Part shown: positions 1 to 7,922 of the stretch, in pieces
Layout: each line of letters starts with the position of its first letter
How positions within the stretch are numbered: position 1 is the stretch's first letter
Origin: an uncultured Anaeroplasmataceae bacterium
Lineage (GTDB): Bacteria > Bacillota_I > Bacilli_A > Acholeplasmatales > Anaeroplasmataceae
Direction: 5' to 3'
Length of the DNA: 35,875 bases
Assembly: GCA_934229785.1 (NCBI GenBank)
Contig: CAKQEA010000020.1
Coordinates: forward strand, 1 to 35,875
Position numbers and translations under genes: made by a program
The notes under the pieces: model-generated
What the model was told of the DNA's origin: nothing
Database searches by the model: none
Seen by the model: the letters and a program-made list of their open reading frames with translations, nothing else

Positions 1-30
1 AAATCTAGTAATTAAAAACTACAGTTTTAG

Positions 31-73
31 AAAAATAAAAGACTGTCAACAATCATATATTTGTCAACAGTCT
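31..73 (-). terminator. Intrinsic terminator of the minus-strand gene at 102-971
   Basis: Read on the minus strand, AGACTGT (73-67) pairs with ACAGTCT (46-40), with partial inner pairing. A T-rich run from 40 down to 31 follows. It lies just past the stop of the minus-strand gene. Confidence 0.6.
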
Positions 74-77
74 GAAA

Positions 78-103
78 AGAAATCGATTTCGATTTCTTTT
101 TTT
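78..103. terminator. Bidirectional intrinsic terminator hairpin
   Basis: AGAAATCGA (78-86) and TCGATTTCT (89-97) form a near-perfect stem, followed by a T run on the plus strand (97-103) and a shorter T run on the minus strand. It can terminate a plus-strand gene left of the window as well as the minus-strand gene whose stop overlaps it. Confidence 0.6.
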
Positions 104-971
104 AATCTTCAAGCTTTTTTAAATATTCTTTAAAATTATCTTTATCATAAAAAATATATGAATTTAAGGATTTAATTATTTCTAAAGCTTGTCCTTTAGC
201 ATCATTTATAACATCATCTAAGGAATTATTATAGGTTATATCATTAATTAAATAAGGCTTTTTATTAAAGTTAAATAGATTAGCATCAATCTTTTTGGTA
301 TAAATATAGCTTGTAGCCTTTGGCTTACCCCTATGATTAAATATTAAATCATATATTTTATAGGGGAAAAGCTTAATTTTTGTTTTAGATCTTGTGAAAT
401 ATTTATAATATAATTTTTTGATTTTTAAAGAGTGTGAAAAATAGGTCTTTGTGCAAAAGAAGGAGAATACCTTAATACAAGGATTATGAATCATATTTTC
501 CATATAGTCTGTGTATTTAAAACCATCCTTAAAATAATCTGTTATAGATACTTTTGTTAAATCTAGATTATCATTTAGTTTAGCATAATAGCAATCAATT
601 ATATTACAGGCTTTATCATAGGTAAGTTTTTTATTTAGGCGTATGCTTAAATATTTATCAATATTTTCCTTTAAAATATGATTTGTTATTATTCCATATA
701 AAAATAACAATTGTTTATAATTATCATTTTTCTTACATTGGTAAGAGCATTCTATAATAAAATCATTAAATAATTGGGAATTTATTTTATCATTAATTTT
801 ATATTTATCTTTTTTTATGGGATTAAAAAGCTTATAAAAAATACCACAATCATTAAATGTAGCTACATTAAATAGAAGGCTATTATTATATTTTAAATTA
901 TTTTTTACATTTAGTGGTAATGAATTAATAATATCTTTTAAAAAATAATATTGTGTCATTGCTAAAGGCAT
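102..971 (-). CDS. Degenerate zinc-dependent phospholipase C-like protein
   Basis: 289 residues from the chosen start. The overall pattern resembles the Firmicute zinc-dependent phospholipase C family: an N-terminus of the form MPxxxTH (here MPLAMTQ), a central segment YGIITNHILKENIDKYL (about 92-108) where the family has YG-ICHY-LD-T-HP, and a C-terminal segment with FNF-K-PY and NNSLDD matching the family's LN--WYHP and N-SF-EL. The His and Asp residues that bind zinc in relatives look replaced (TH to TQ, the LD-T-HP region to K and D), so catalysis is doubtful. I chose the ATG at 971 because the longer reading from 989 would use the Shine-Dalgarno GGATGGTG as codons. No signal peptide is obvious. 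Assignment is from remembered family patterns, so family membership is moderate and loss of activity is inferred. Confidence 0.55.
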   Translation of the reverse strand: MPLAMTQYYFLKDIINSLPLNVKNNLKYNNSLLFNVATFNDCGIFYKLFNPIKKDKYKINDKINSQLFNDFIIECSYQCKKNDNYKQLLFLYGIITNHILKENIDKYLSIRLNKKLTYDKACNIIDCYYAKLNDNLDLTKVSITDYFKDGFKYTDYMENMIHNPCIKVFSFFCTKTYFSHSLKIKKLYYKYFTRSKTKIKLFPYKIYDLIFNHRGKPKATSYIYTKKIDANLFNFNKKPYLINDITYNNSLDDVINDAKGQALEIIKSLNSYIFYDKDNFKEYLKKLED

Positions 972-1087
972 TTTTTCACCATCCTTCATTTAAAAATAAA
1001 TCATATAGCTAAAATATTAAGTGATTGTGCTATTAGATTAATATATTTATATTATAAAATAATTATGGTCTTTTTTTAAGTATTTCT

Positions 1088-1116
1088 TTTACTTTTACTG
1101 CAATTTATTGTAAAAT
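1088..1116 (+). promoter_or_regulatory. Sigma-A-like promoter of the 1138 gene
   Basis: TTTACT (1088-1093), a 17-base spacer and TAAAAT (1111-1116), ending about 20 bases before the ATG and overlapping no gene. Confidence 0.5.
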
Positions 1117-1137
1117 AATTAATTAGGTGGTGTATTT

Positions 1138-2064
1138 ATGAAGTTATTAACAAAAGATATGCAGGCTGATGTTGCAAGACAAATGATTAATAAGGCACGT
1201 GATATTGATATGGCCTTATATAATTATTTAGATGGAAGTATGGATCATGATTTTGTCTTAGATGCCTTAACATTCTTTATGAATAAGGATGGAATTGGCA
1301 ATGCTTTATATATTGATAACTATAATCCTAATACAAGTAGCTATCAAATTTATGAGGCTTTAAGAATTTTAGATATGGCTGATTTTGATTCAAATTGTAA
1401 TCATGAGCTTTTTGATTTAATTATAAATAAATGCTTTAATTATATTTATAATCGTTGTGAAATTAAGGATAATATGTTTAATCCTAATGTAATTACTAAT
1501 AATGATTTTGCCCATAGCTGTGATTTTACCTATAATGAGGAAAATAGATTGATGTTTGGTTATGCCCCAACTGCAGCGATATTAGGCTATACATTAGTAT
1601 TTTGTAAGCCTACTAAAGCTTATTATAAAAAGGCATTAAAGATGATTCCAATCATGCTTAACGATTTATATAAAAAAGAAAGCTTATCAAAATATGAATT
1701 TATATCATTTAATAGTTTTTTAAACAGTATAAAAAATGTAAATTTATTTACTGACGAACAACCAAAAATAGAAGAAAAGCTTGTTTCTTTAGCTTTAAAG
1801 CAAGCAAGCTGTGATTTTAGCGATTTAACAAAAATTAGACCCTTAGATGTAGCTTTGTATTTAAATGATAGTCGTTTAGATGAAATGAAGAATAAGCATT
1901 TAGATTATATAATTGATACTAGAGCATTCCACGGTTTATGGGATTATGAAGGTGGCTGGGGTTATAATACCTATGCTGAAGAGGATACAGCTAAAATGAA
2001 ATGGGTTGGTGCATTGGCTGTTAATTATTACTACATATTAAAAAAATATGGAAGAATTGAATAA
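1138..2064 (+). CDS. Predicted alpha/alpha-toroid (prenyltransferase/squalene-oxidase repeat-like) protein of unknown function
   Basis: 308 residues, cytoplasmic by composition, with no signal peptide or membrane segment. The helical protein ends in GLWDYEGGWGYN followed by EE-TAKMKWVGALAVNYYYILKKYGRIE. This resembles the terminal repeat of Firmicute proteins annotated as prenyltransferase/squalene-oxidase repeat proteins, where a Trp-rich turn precedes a W-G-x(n)-L-x-YGRI helix. No catalytic DxDD motif of terpene cyclases is seen, so enzymatic activity is not claimed. The start is well supported by AGGTGGTG nine bases upstream. gpmI follows after 45 bases without a visible terminator, so the two may be co-transcribed. 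The function is unknown; the fold is an inference. Confidence 0.6.
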   Translation: MKLLTKDMQADVARQMINKARDIDMALYNYLDGSMDHDFVLDALTFFMNKDGIGNALYIDNYNPNTSSYQIYEALRILDMADFDSNCNHELFDLIINKCFNYIYNRCEIKDNMFNPNVITNNDFAHSCDFTYNEENRLMFGYAPTAAILGYTLVFCKPTKAYYKKALKMIPIMLNDLYKKESLSKYEFISFNSFLNSIKNVNLFTDEQPKIEEKLVSLALKQASCDFSDLTKIRPLDVALYLNDSRLDEMKNKHLDYIIDTRAFHGLWDYEGGWGYNTYAEEDTAKMKWVGALAVNYYYILKKYGRIE

Positions 2065-2109
2065 TTTATTATATAATAAGTTGGATATAAAAATAGAGGT
2101 GTGAAAAAA

Positions 2110-3642
2110 ATGAAAAAAAGACCAGTTTGTTTAATAATTATGGATGGTTATGGACTTGCTCCTGCATCATCAACTAACGCAGTTAGCTTAGCTCATAAAC
2201 CTAATCTTGATCGTATTTTTAAAGAATATAATCAAAAAATTATGTATGCATCAGGAGAAGCAGTAGGTCTTCCTGAAGGTCAAATGGGTAATAGTGAAGT
2301 TGGACATATGAATATTGGTGCCGGAAGAATTGTATGGCAAAGCCTTTCTAGAATTAATAATTCTATTAAAACAGGTGATTTTGAACATAATGAAGCGATT
2401 GTTGAAGCAATTAATCATGCAAAGGAAAATGGTAAAAAATTTCATATTTTTGGCTTATGCTCAGATGGTGGTGTACATGCTCATACTACTCACATTATTG
2501 CTATTAGCAACTTAGCACATAAGCTTGGTATTTCTGATGTATATTATCATGCTTTCTTAGATGGTAGAGATGTTGCTCCTAAGAGTGCTAAAATTTATCT
2601 TGAAAAGATAATAAATGGTGGTAATGTCAAGGTTTCAACAGTCGGTGGTAGATATTATGGAATGGACCGTGATAAGAATTATGAAAGAATTCAAAAGGCT
2701 TATGATGCAATGACTATTGCTAAGGGTGAATATTTTGAAAACCCATTAGATGGTATTGATGCTTCATATCAAAATGGCGTTACAGATGAATTCGTTGTTC
2801 CATTTGTTTCAAATAAGAATGGAATGGTAGAAGATGGTGATTCAGTTGTATTTGCTAATTTCCGTCCAGATCGTGCAATTCAAATCGCAACAGCAATTTC
2901 AAATCCTTCTGGAATTGTTTATAATCCTGAAAAGCCTTATAAGCTTGATACTTCAAAGGGACCAAAGGATGTATTCTTTGTATCAATGATGAAATATGCT
3001 GATACTGTTAAGGGTAAGCTTGCATTTGGCTTACAAAAGCTTAATAATTTATATGGTGATGTTGTAAGTAATGCTGGTTTAACACAGCTTCGTATTGCTG
3101 AAACAGAAAAATATGCTCATGTTACATTTTTCTTCGATGGCGGTGCTGATAGAGAAATTAAGGGCGCTGATCGTATTTTAGTTAATTCTCCAAAGGTTGC
3201 AACATATGATTTACAGCCTGAAATGAGTGCTTACGAAGTTTGTGATAAGGTTTGTGAGGCAATTAAGTCAGAGAAATATGATACAATAATTTTAAATTTT
3301 GCTAACTGTGATATGGTTGGTCATACAGGTGTTATTCCTGCTGCAGTTAAAGCTGTTGAAACTGTTGATACATGTGTTGGACGTGTGGTTGAGACCTTAG
3401 ATAGTGTTGGTGGTGTTGCCTTAATTACAGCGGATCATGGTAATGCTGAAAAGCTTGCTGATGAAGAAGGTAAACCTTTTACAGCTCATACAACTAATCC
3501 AGTTCCAGTTTGCTTAACCTCACATGATTATGAATTAAGAGATGGTGGAATATTATCTGATATAGCTCCTACAATGCTTGAGCTATTAGGCTTAGACATT
3601 CCTTGTGAAATGACTTCAAAATCATTATTAATAAAAAAGTAA
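2110..3642 (+). CDS. gpmI: 2,3-bisphosphoglycerate-independent phosphoglycerate mutase
   Basis: Interconverts 3- and 2-phosphoglycerate in glycolysis, using two Mn ions and a phosphoserine intermediate. The 510 residues match the usual family length. IMDGYG near the N-terminus supplies a metal-binding Asp, GNSEVGH contains the nucleophile Ser62, DGRDV and GGRYYGMDRD are the substrate-binding stretches, and ADHGNAE near the C-terminus carries further metal ligands. I start at ATG 2110 because the in-frame GTG at 2101 lies inside the Shine-Dalgarno GAGGTGTG. The next enzyme of the pathway, enolase, lies 1.5 kb downstream, separated by the riboflavin transporter genes. Confidence 0.97.
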   Translation: MKKRPVCLIIMDGYGLAPASSTNAVSLAHKPNLDRIFKEYNQKIMYASGEAVGLPEGQMGNSEVGHMNIGAGRIVWQSLSRINNSIKTGDFEHNEAIVEAINHAKENGKKFHIFGLCSDGGVHAHTTHIIAISNLAHKLGISDVYYHAFLDGRDVAPKSAKIYLEKIINGGNVKVSTVGGRYYGMDRDKNYERIQKAYDAMTIAKGEYFENPLDGIDASYQNGVTDEFVVPFVSNKNGMVEDGDSVVFANFRPDRAIQIATAISNPSGIVYNPEKPYKLDTSKGPKDVFFVSMMKYADTVKGKLAFGLQKLNNLYGDVVSNAGLTQLRIAETEKYAHVTFFFDGGADREIKGADRILVNSPKVATYDLQPEMSAYEVCDKVCEAIKSEKYDTIILNFANCDMVGHTGVIPAAVKAVETVDTCVGRVVETLDSVGGVALITADHGNAEKLADEEGKPFTAHTTNPVPVCLTSHDYELRDGGILSDIAPTMLELLGLDIPCEMTSKSLLIKK

Positions 3643-3670
3643 TTGAATAATTATTAATTTGTGCTACAAT
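3643..3670 (+). promoter_or_regulatory. Promoter of the FMN riboswitch-ribU transcript
   Basis: TTGAAT (3643-3648), a 16-base spacer and TACAAT (3665-3670). A perfect 14-base palindrome, TTGTACATGTACAA, at 3675-3688 sits on the expected start of transcription. Confidence 0.55.
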
Positions 3671-3695
3671 AATATTGTACATGTACAAAACTGAA

Positions 3696-3802
3696 TTCTT
3701 CAGGGCAGGGTGTGATTCCCTACCGGCGGTAAAGTCCGCGAGCATTATTGCATGAACAGGTGTAATTCCTGTACCGACAGTATAGTCTGGATGAGAGAAG
3801 AA
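3696..3802 (+). promoter_or_regulatory. FMN riboswitch (RFN element)
   Basis: The P1 helix TTCTTC (3696-3701) pairs with GAAGAA (3797-3802). Between them are the conserved RFN blocks: AGGGCAGGGTG, ATTCCCTACCGGCGGTAAA, GTCCGCGAGC, CAGGTGTAATTCCTGTACCGACAG and GTCTGGATG, here broken into separate motifs. Known RFN elements bind FMN and shut off riboflavin synthesis or uptake genes. A terminator follows immediately, so control is probably by premature termination. Confidence 0.97.
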
Positions 3803-3824
3803 AAAACCTAAAATTGTTTTTTTG

Positions 3825-3852
3825 CCCTACTTTTATGTAGGGTCTTTTTTTT
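3825..3852 (+). terminator. Riboswitch expression-platform terminator
   Basis: CCCTAC (3825-3830) pairs with GTAGGG (3837-3842) and is followed by TC and eight T. It lies between the aptamer and the ribU start, as expected for FMN-triggered attenuation. Confidence 0.85.
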
Positions 3853-3867
3853 CGAAAGGAAAATAAA

Positions 3868-4542
3868 ATGAAAAAATCAAATAGTGAAATTATAAAAAGG
3901 TTATCCTTTGTAGCTGCATTTTCAGCTATTACTTGTGTGCTTTATATTTTTTTAAAGTTTAATTTGCCAATATTCCCATCATTTTTAGATATTAATTTAT
4001 CAATGATACCGGTTATAATTGCAGCATTTATGCTTGGACCTTGGGATGCGGCAATTATTTTGGTAATAAGATTCTTAATTAAGCTTCCAATGTCCTCAAC
4101 TGGTTATGTTGGAGAGCTTGCTGATTTATTAATTGGCTTAGCATCTGCTCTTCCTGCAAGCTTTATTTATCATAAATGTAATTTTAAAGGTAAAACAGCT
4201 GTAGCTTTTATATCGGTTATTGCTTGTTGGGTTTTGATGGGGGTAATATCAAATATATTTATTAATATCCCATGGTATAATAAATTTTATTTTAAGCAAG
4301 ATTATTATAAGGATGGTGTATCTGAGGTTTTACTAGGTATGTGTACTGATGGCTTTAGATTAATAACATTTGGACATGCACCTACTGTAACAAATAATAA
4401 TTTTATGCTATATTATATTGTTTTAGGAGTTATTCCGTTTAATTTGTTTTTATCCTTAATTGTTGTAATTTTCACCTCATTAGTTCATAAGAGATTAAAA
4501 TCCTTATACGATATGATAGGTAGAAAAGAAAAAGCAGAATAA
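3868..4542 (+). CDS. ribU: Riboflavin ECF transporter S-component
   Basis: A membrane-embedded substrate-binding subunit of an energy-coupling-factor transporter, expected to pair with a shared EcfA/A'/T module encoded elsewhere. The 224 residues contain about five or six hydrophobic segments, with the S-component pattern LSFVAAFSAITCVLY at the N-terminus, then DINLSMIPVIIAAFMLGP and GELADLLIGLASALPASF. The control by an FMN riboswitch makes riboflavin the likely substrate. It is slightly longer than typical RibU, with a polar loop around residues 140-175. Start ATG follows GAAAGGA. Confidence 0.92.
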   Translation: MKKSNSEIIKRLSFVAAFSAITCVLYIFLKFNLPIFPSFLDINLSMIPVIIAAFMLGPWDAAIILVIRFLIKLPMSSTGYVGELADLLIGLASALPASFIYHKCNFKGKTAVAFISVIACWVLMGVISNIFINIPWYNKFYFKQDYYKDGVSEVLLGMCTDGFRLITFGHAPTVTNNNFMLYYIVLGVIPFNLFLSLIVVIFTSLVHKRLKSLYDMIGRKEKAE

Positions 4543-4590
4543 GATTGAAAAATAAGTCAAAAGATAATAATATATATGTGGTGATGAAAT

Positions 4591-5076
4591 ATGTTTAAAA
4601 AATATAATTGGAAACAACCAATTTATAAGGATGATTTAATAAATGTATTAATAAATGGATTTCTTTGTGCAATATTAGGAGGTCTACTTGCTGGATGTAT
4701 TGATTTTTTATTCGGATTAATTAGCTTTCCTATTAGTTTTGGACTTGTTATTATTTGTTATATGATAGGATTAAGAATGAGAAAGGCTTATATGAGTTAT
4801 CATATTTTATATCCAACCCTATCAATTTTGTTTATGATTATCGCTTTAATTTTTTCAAGATTTGCTCAATATCTTTGTATATTTCAATCATTCTCTGTAT
4901 TTAAAGCATTAATATCTTTAGATTTTTATCTATCAATTTTAATGGCACCTGTTTATAATATTATCTTGTATATTAAAAATTTTGAAATTTATAATTTAAT
5001 TATTGGAATTATAAATATTATTATTTACATTTATGCTTTTGTATTCTGCTTTAGAATGGTAAAGGGTAGAAATTAA
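4591..5076 (+). CDS. Small multi-span membrane protein of unknown function downstream of ribU
   Basis: 161 residues with about four hydrophobic segments: roughly 20-60 (two spans), 75-95, and 110-160. The N-terminal cytosolic stretch is short and basic/polar and the tail ends in MVKGRN. No family is recognised. It starts 48 bases after ribU with its own GGTGATG, no terminator between, so it is probably under the same FMN riboswitch. That co-regulation is the only clue to a role (riboflavin or flavin handling), and it is weak. Confidence 0.75.
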   Translation: MFKKYNWKQPIYKDDLINVLINGFLCAILGGLLAGCIDFLFGLISFPISFGLVIICYMIGLRMRKAYMSYHILYPTLSILFMIIALIFSRFAQYLCIFQSFSVFKALISLDFYLSILMAPVYNIILYIKNFEIYNLIIGIINIIIYIYAFVFCFRMVKGRN

Positions 5077-5080
5077 TTTC

Positions 5081-5094
5081 TTAAAGCGTTTTCA
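5081..5094 (+). promoter_or_regulatory. cre-like catabolite-responsive element upstream of eno
   Basis: TTAAAGCGTTTTCA matches the CcpA cre consensus TGWAANCGNTNWCA at all but the second position. It sits 22 bases upstream of the eno -35 box, a position typical of activation by CcpA. The identification is by pattern only. Confidence 0.45.
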
Positions 5095-5116
5095 AAGGAA
5101 AATACTATATAAGGTA

Positions 5117-5146
5117 TTGGAATTTAAAAGCAAATTATAGTATAAT
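5117..5146 (+). promoter_or_regulatory. eno promoter
   Basis: TTGGAA (5117-5122), 18-base spacer, perfect TATAAT (5141-5146), about 46 bases before the eno start. Confidence 0.65.
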
Positions 5147-5177
5147 GATTACGGTAAAAAAACAATATTATTTATAA

Positions 5178-6503
<1,326 letters not shown>

Positions 6504-6522
6504 TAAAATAGTAAAAAAATGC

Positions 6523-6551
6523 TTGAATTGTTAATTGAAAAAATGTATACT
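6523..6551 (+). promoter_or_regulatory. Promoter of the tRNA-Gln gene
   Basis: TTGAAT (6523-6528), 17-base spacer, TATACT (6546-6551). It lies about 52 bases before the mature tRNA. Confidence 0.6.
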
Positions 6552-6576
6552 AGTTGTGCACGTTAAATTAACAAAA

Positions 6577-6598
6577 AACGGAGAAGGAATTCTCCGTT
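6577..6598. other. Perfect hairpin in the 5' leader of the tRNA transcript
   Basis: AACGGAGAA (6577-6585) and TTCTCCGTT (6590-6598) form nine pairs with a GGAA loop, ending five bases before the tRNA. On the minus strand the hairpin is followed by a T run, so it has the form of a minus-strand terminator, but no minus-strand gene reads into it. Confidence 0.6.
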
Positions 6599-6603
6599 AA
6601 TAT

Positions 6604-6678
6604 AGCGACGTAGCCAAGTGGTAAGGCCCTGGACTCTGACCCCAGTATGCATAGGTTCGAACCCTATCGTCGCTGCCA
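6604..6678 (+). tRNA. tRNA-Gln, anticodon CTG, CCA encoded
   Basis: Acceptor AGCGACG pairs with CGTCGCT, followed by discriminator G and an encoded CCA. The D arm is GCC-AAGTGGTAA-GGC and the T arm ATAGG-TTCGAAC-CCTAT. The anticodon loop CTCTGAC carries CTG at 6636-6638, reading CAG (Gln). The closing pair of the anticodon stem is A-C, as is usual to leave weak in tRNA-Gln-like stems but not canonical here. Confidence 0.95.
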
Positions 6679-6691
6679 TTTAGAATTTTAG

Positions 6692-6720
6692 ACAATACTT
6701 GAAAAAGTATTGTTTTTATT
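6692..6720 (+). terminator. Terminator after tRNA-Gln
   Basis: ACAATACTT (6692-6700) and AAGTATTGT (6705-6713) with a GAAA loop, then a T-rich run. Confidence 0.85.
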
Positions 6721-6769
6721 TTACTTTTATATTAAAATTATTTTAAGAAAAATAAGTTGAGGTTTTTAT

Positions 6770-7315
6770 ATGATTGTTTATAATGTTACAAAATTAGAAA
6801 AAGAAGATGCTTTAATAAATATGCTTAAGCAAGCAAGAATTCAACATATATATAAGTTTATAACCGCTGTAATTGTTGTATTATGTGGAGCTGGTATTTT
6901 AATTTATGGCTATGTTGATAAAAATTTAATTTATAAAATTACTGGATATTTATTTTTAGGTATTGGATTTTTAATGCTTTTACATGCAACTTACACTTTT
7001 ATTAAATTACCTAAAGCAATTATTAAGGCAAATCCAGAAATTTGTGAAAATGGTGGAGAATATAGTTTTACCTTTAAGGAACAGTCATTTCAGGTTGTTA
7101 TAAATTCTTTATCTAAAAAAATGAAATATAACTATAAATATTCTGATATAAAAAAAATATTAGAATATGATGACAAGTATATTTTGAAATTAACAGATAA
7201 TTATGTATTATATGTTTTTAAAAATGGCTTTGACTCTTCAAAATCAGAAGAATTCTTTAAAAGAAATTTATCAATAAATAAAAAGAAAATCAAAGATAAA
7301 AGAAAAAAGTCCTAA
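6770..7315 (+). CDS. YcxB-like membrane protein
   Basis: 181 residues. Two hydrophobic segments (about 28-47 and 57-77) precede a soluble domain whose end, YNYKYSDIKKILEYDDKYILKLTDNYVLYVFKNGF followed by a F-x-KRNL helix, has the layout of the YcxB-like C-terminal domain (short motif: LTDNYVLYVFKNGF). The function of that family is not known; it is a small beta-rich domain at the membrane. The C-terminus is strongly basic. Start ATG follows TTGAGGT. The stop codon lies in the loop of the shared terminator with the convergent GNAT gene. A similar two-span plus beta-domain protein lies at 9104. Confidence 0.7.
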   Translation: MIVYNVTKLEKEDALINMLKQARIQHIYKFITAVIVVLCGAGILIYGYVDKNLIYKITGYLFLGIGFLMLLHATYTFIKLPKAIIKANPEICENGGEYSFTFKEQSFQVVINSLSKKMKYNYKYSDIKKILEYDDKYILKLTDNYVLYVFKNGFDSSKSEEFFKRNLSINKKKIKDKRKKS

Positions 7316-7327
7316 TAGGGCTTTTTC
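7304..7327. terminator. Bidirectional terminator between convergent genes
   Basis: AAAAAGTCC (7304-7312) pairs with GGGCTTTTT (7318-7326) around the loop TAATA that holds the stop of the upstream gene. T-rich sequence follows on both strands. Confidence 0.8.
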
Positions 7328-7335
7328 TTTTATAA

Positions 7336-7812
7336 TTATTTTTCAGTTTTCATAACATAATCATCCATTACATAGGAATTGCCAATATCAGTAACAACTG
7401 AGTCTATAACCTTAAATCCTAAATGAAGATATTTTTCATATGCATTTTTATTATTTTTGTTAACTGTTAGCTCAATTGGTAGATTGAAACTTTTTAAATA
7501 GCTTATAACATCAGTTGCATAATGCTTATTCTGATGGTTGGGAAGTAAATATAGTTTTGATAAAAATATATATTCACTTTTTAGTTCATAAGCTATAAAT
7601 CCTATTTGATTATCCTTATCATCCTTTAAAATCATGTAAGTATAGCCTGCTTCAATGTTAGAAGAAATTGCTTCATCGCTTAAAAATTTATTAAGCATAT
7701 AGGCAATTTGTTTTGATGATAGAATATCCTTATAGGTAATTGGCCAAATAATTGAGGCCATTCTTTCAACAGTTTGTCTTTTTTCGTTAGTATTTACTAA
7801 ATCAAAATTCAT
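7336..7812 (-). CDS. GNAT-family N-acetyltransferase
   Basis: 158 residues. The fold is recognisable from the order MERMASIIWPITYKDILS-like N-terminal helices (ASIIWPITYKDIL), the beta strand GFIAYEL, the strand LSKLYLLPNHQNKHYATDVI (pyrophosphate-binding turn with Q-x-x-x-HYA replacing the usual R/Q-GxGIG), and NAYEKYLHLGFKV near the end. It transfers an acetyl group from acetyl-CoA to an unknown amine. I start at ATG 7812, since GGTGATG is then an ideally spaced Shine-Dalgarno; longer reading uses that site as codons. It stands alone on the minus strand, divergent from the carboxypeptidase gene. Confidence 0.85.
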   Translation of the reverse strand: MNFDLVNTNEKRQTVERMASIIWPITYKDILSSKQIAYMLNKFLSDEAISSNIEAGYTYMILKDDKDNQIGFIAYELKSEYIFLSKLYLLPNHQNKHYATDVISYLKSFNLPIELTVNKNNKNAYEKYLHLGFKVIDSVVTDIGNSYVMDDYVMKTEK

Positions 7813-7922
7813 TTTCATCACCATCGATTGATATTATATCAAAAATTATTTTAAATAACACCTCTTGACTTTTAAAAAAACATATAATTAAAAAACTATG
7901 CATATTATTATATGGTGATTTT

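Noticed and set aside
972..989. Six extra N-terminal codons for the minus-strand gene
   Set aside because: These codons contain the Shine-Dalgarno GGATGGTG for the ATG at 971, which also begins the family-like MPxxxT pattern.
2101..2109. GTG start for gpmI
   Set aside because: The GTG is part of GAGGTGTG, the ribosome site for the ATG at 2110.
7865..7893. Promoter TTGACT before the carboxypeptidase gene
   Set aside because: The TATAAT is only 12 bases from the TTGACT, and the hexamer at 17 bases (TTAAAA) is poor; a promoter must exist here but I cannot fix it.
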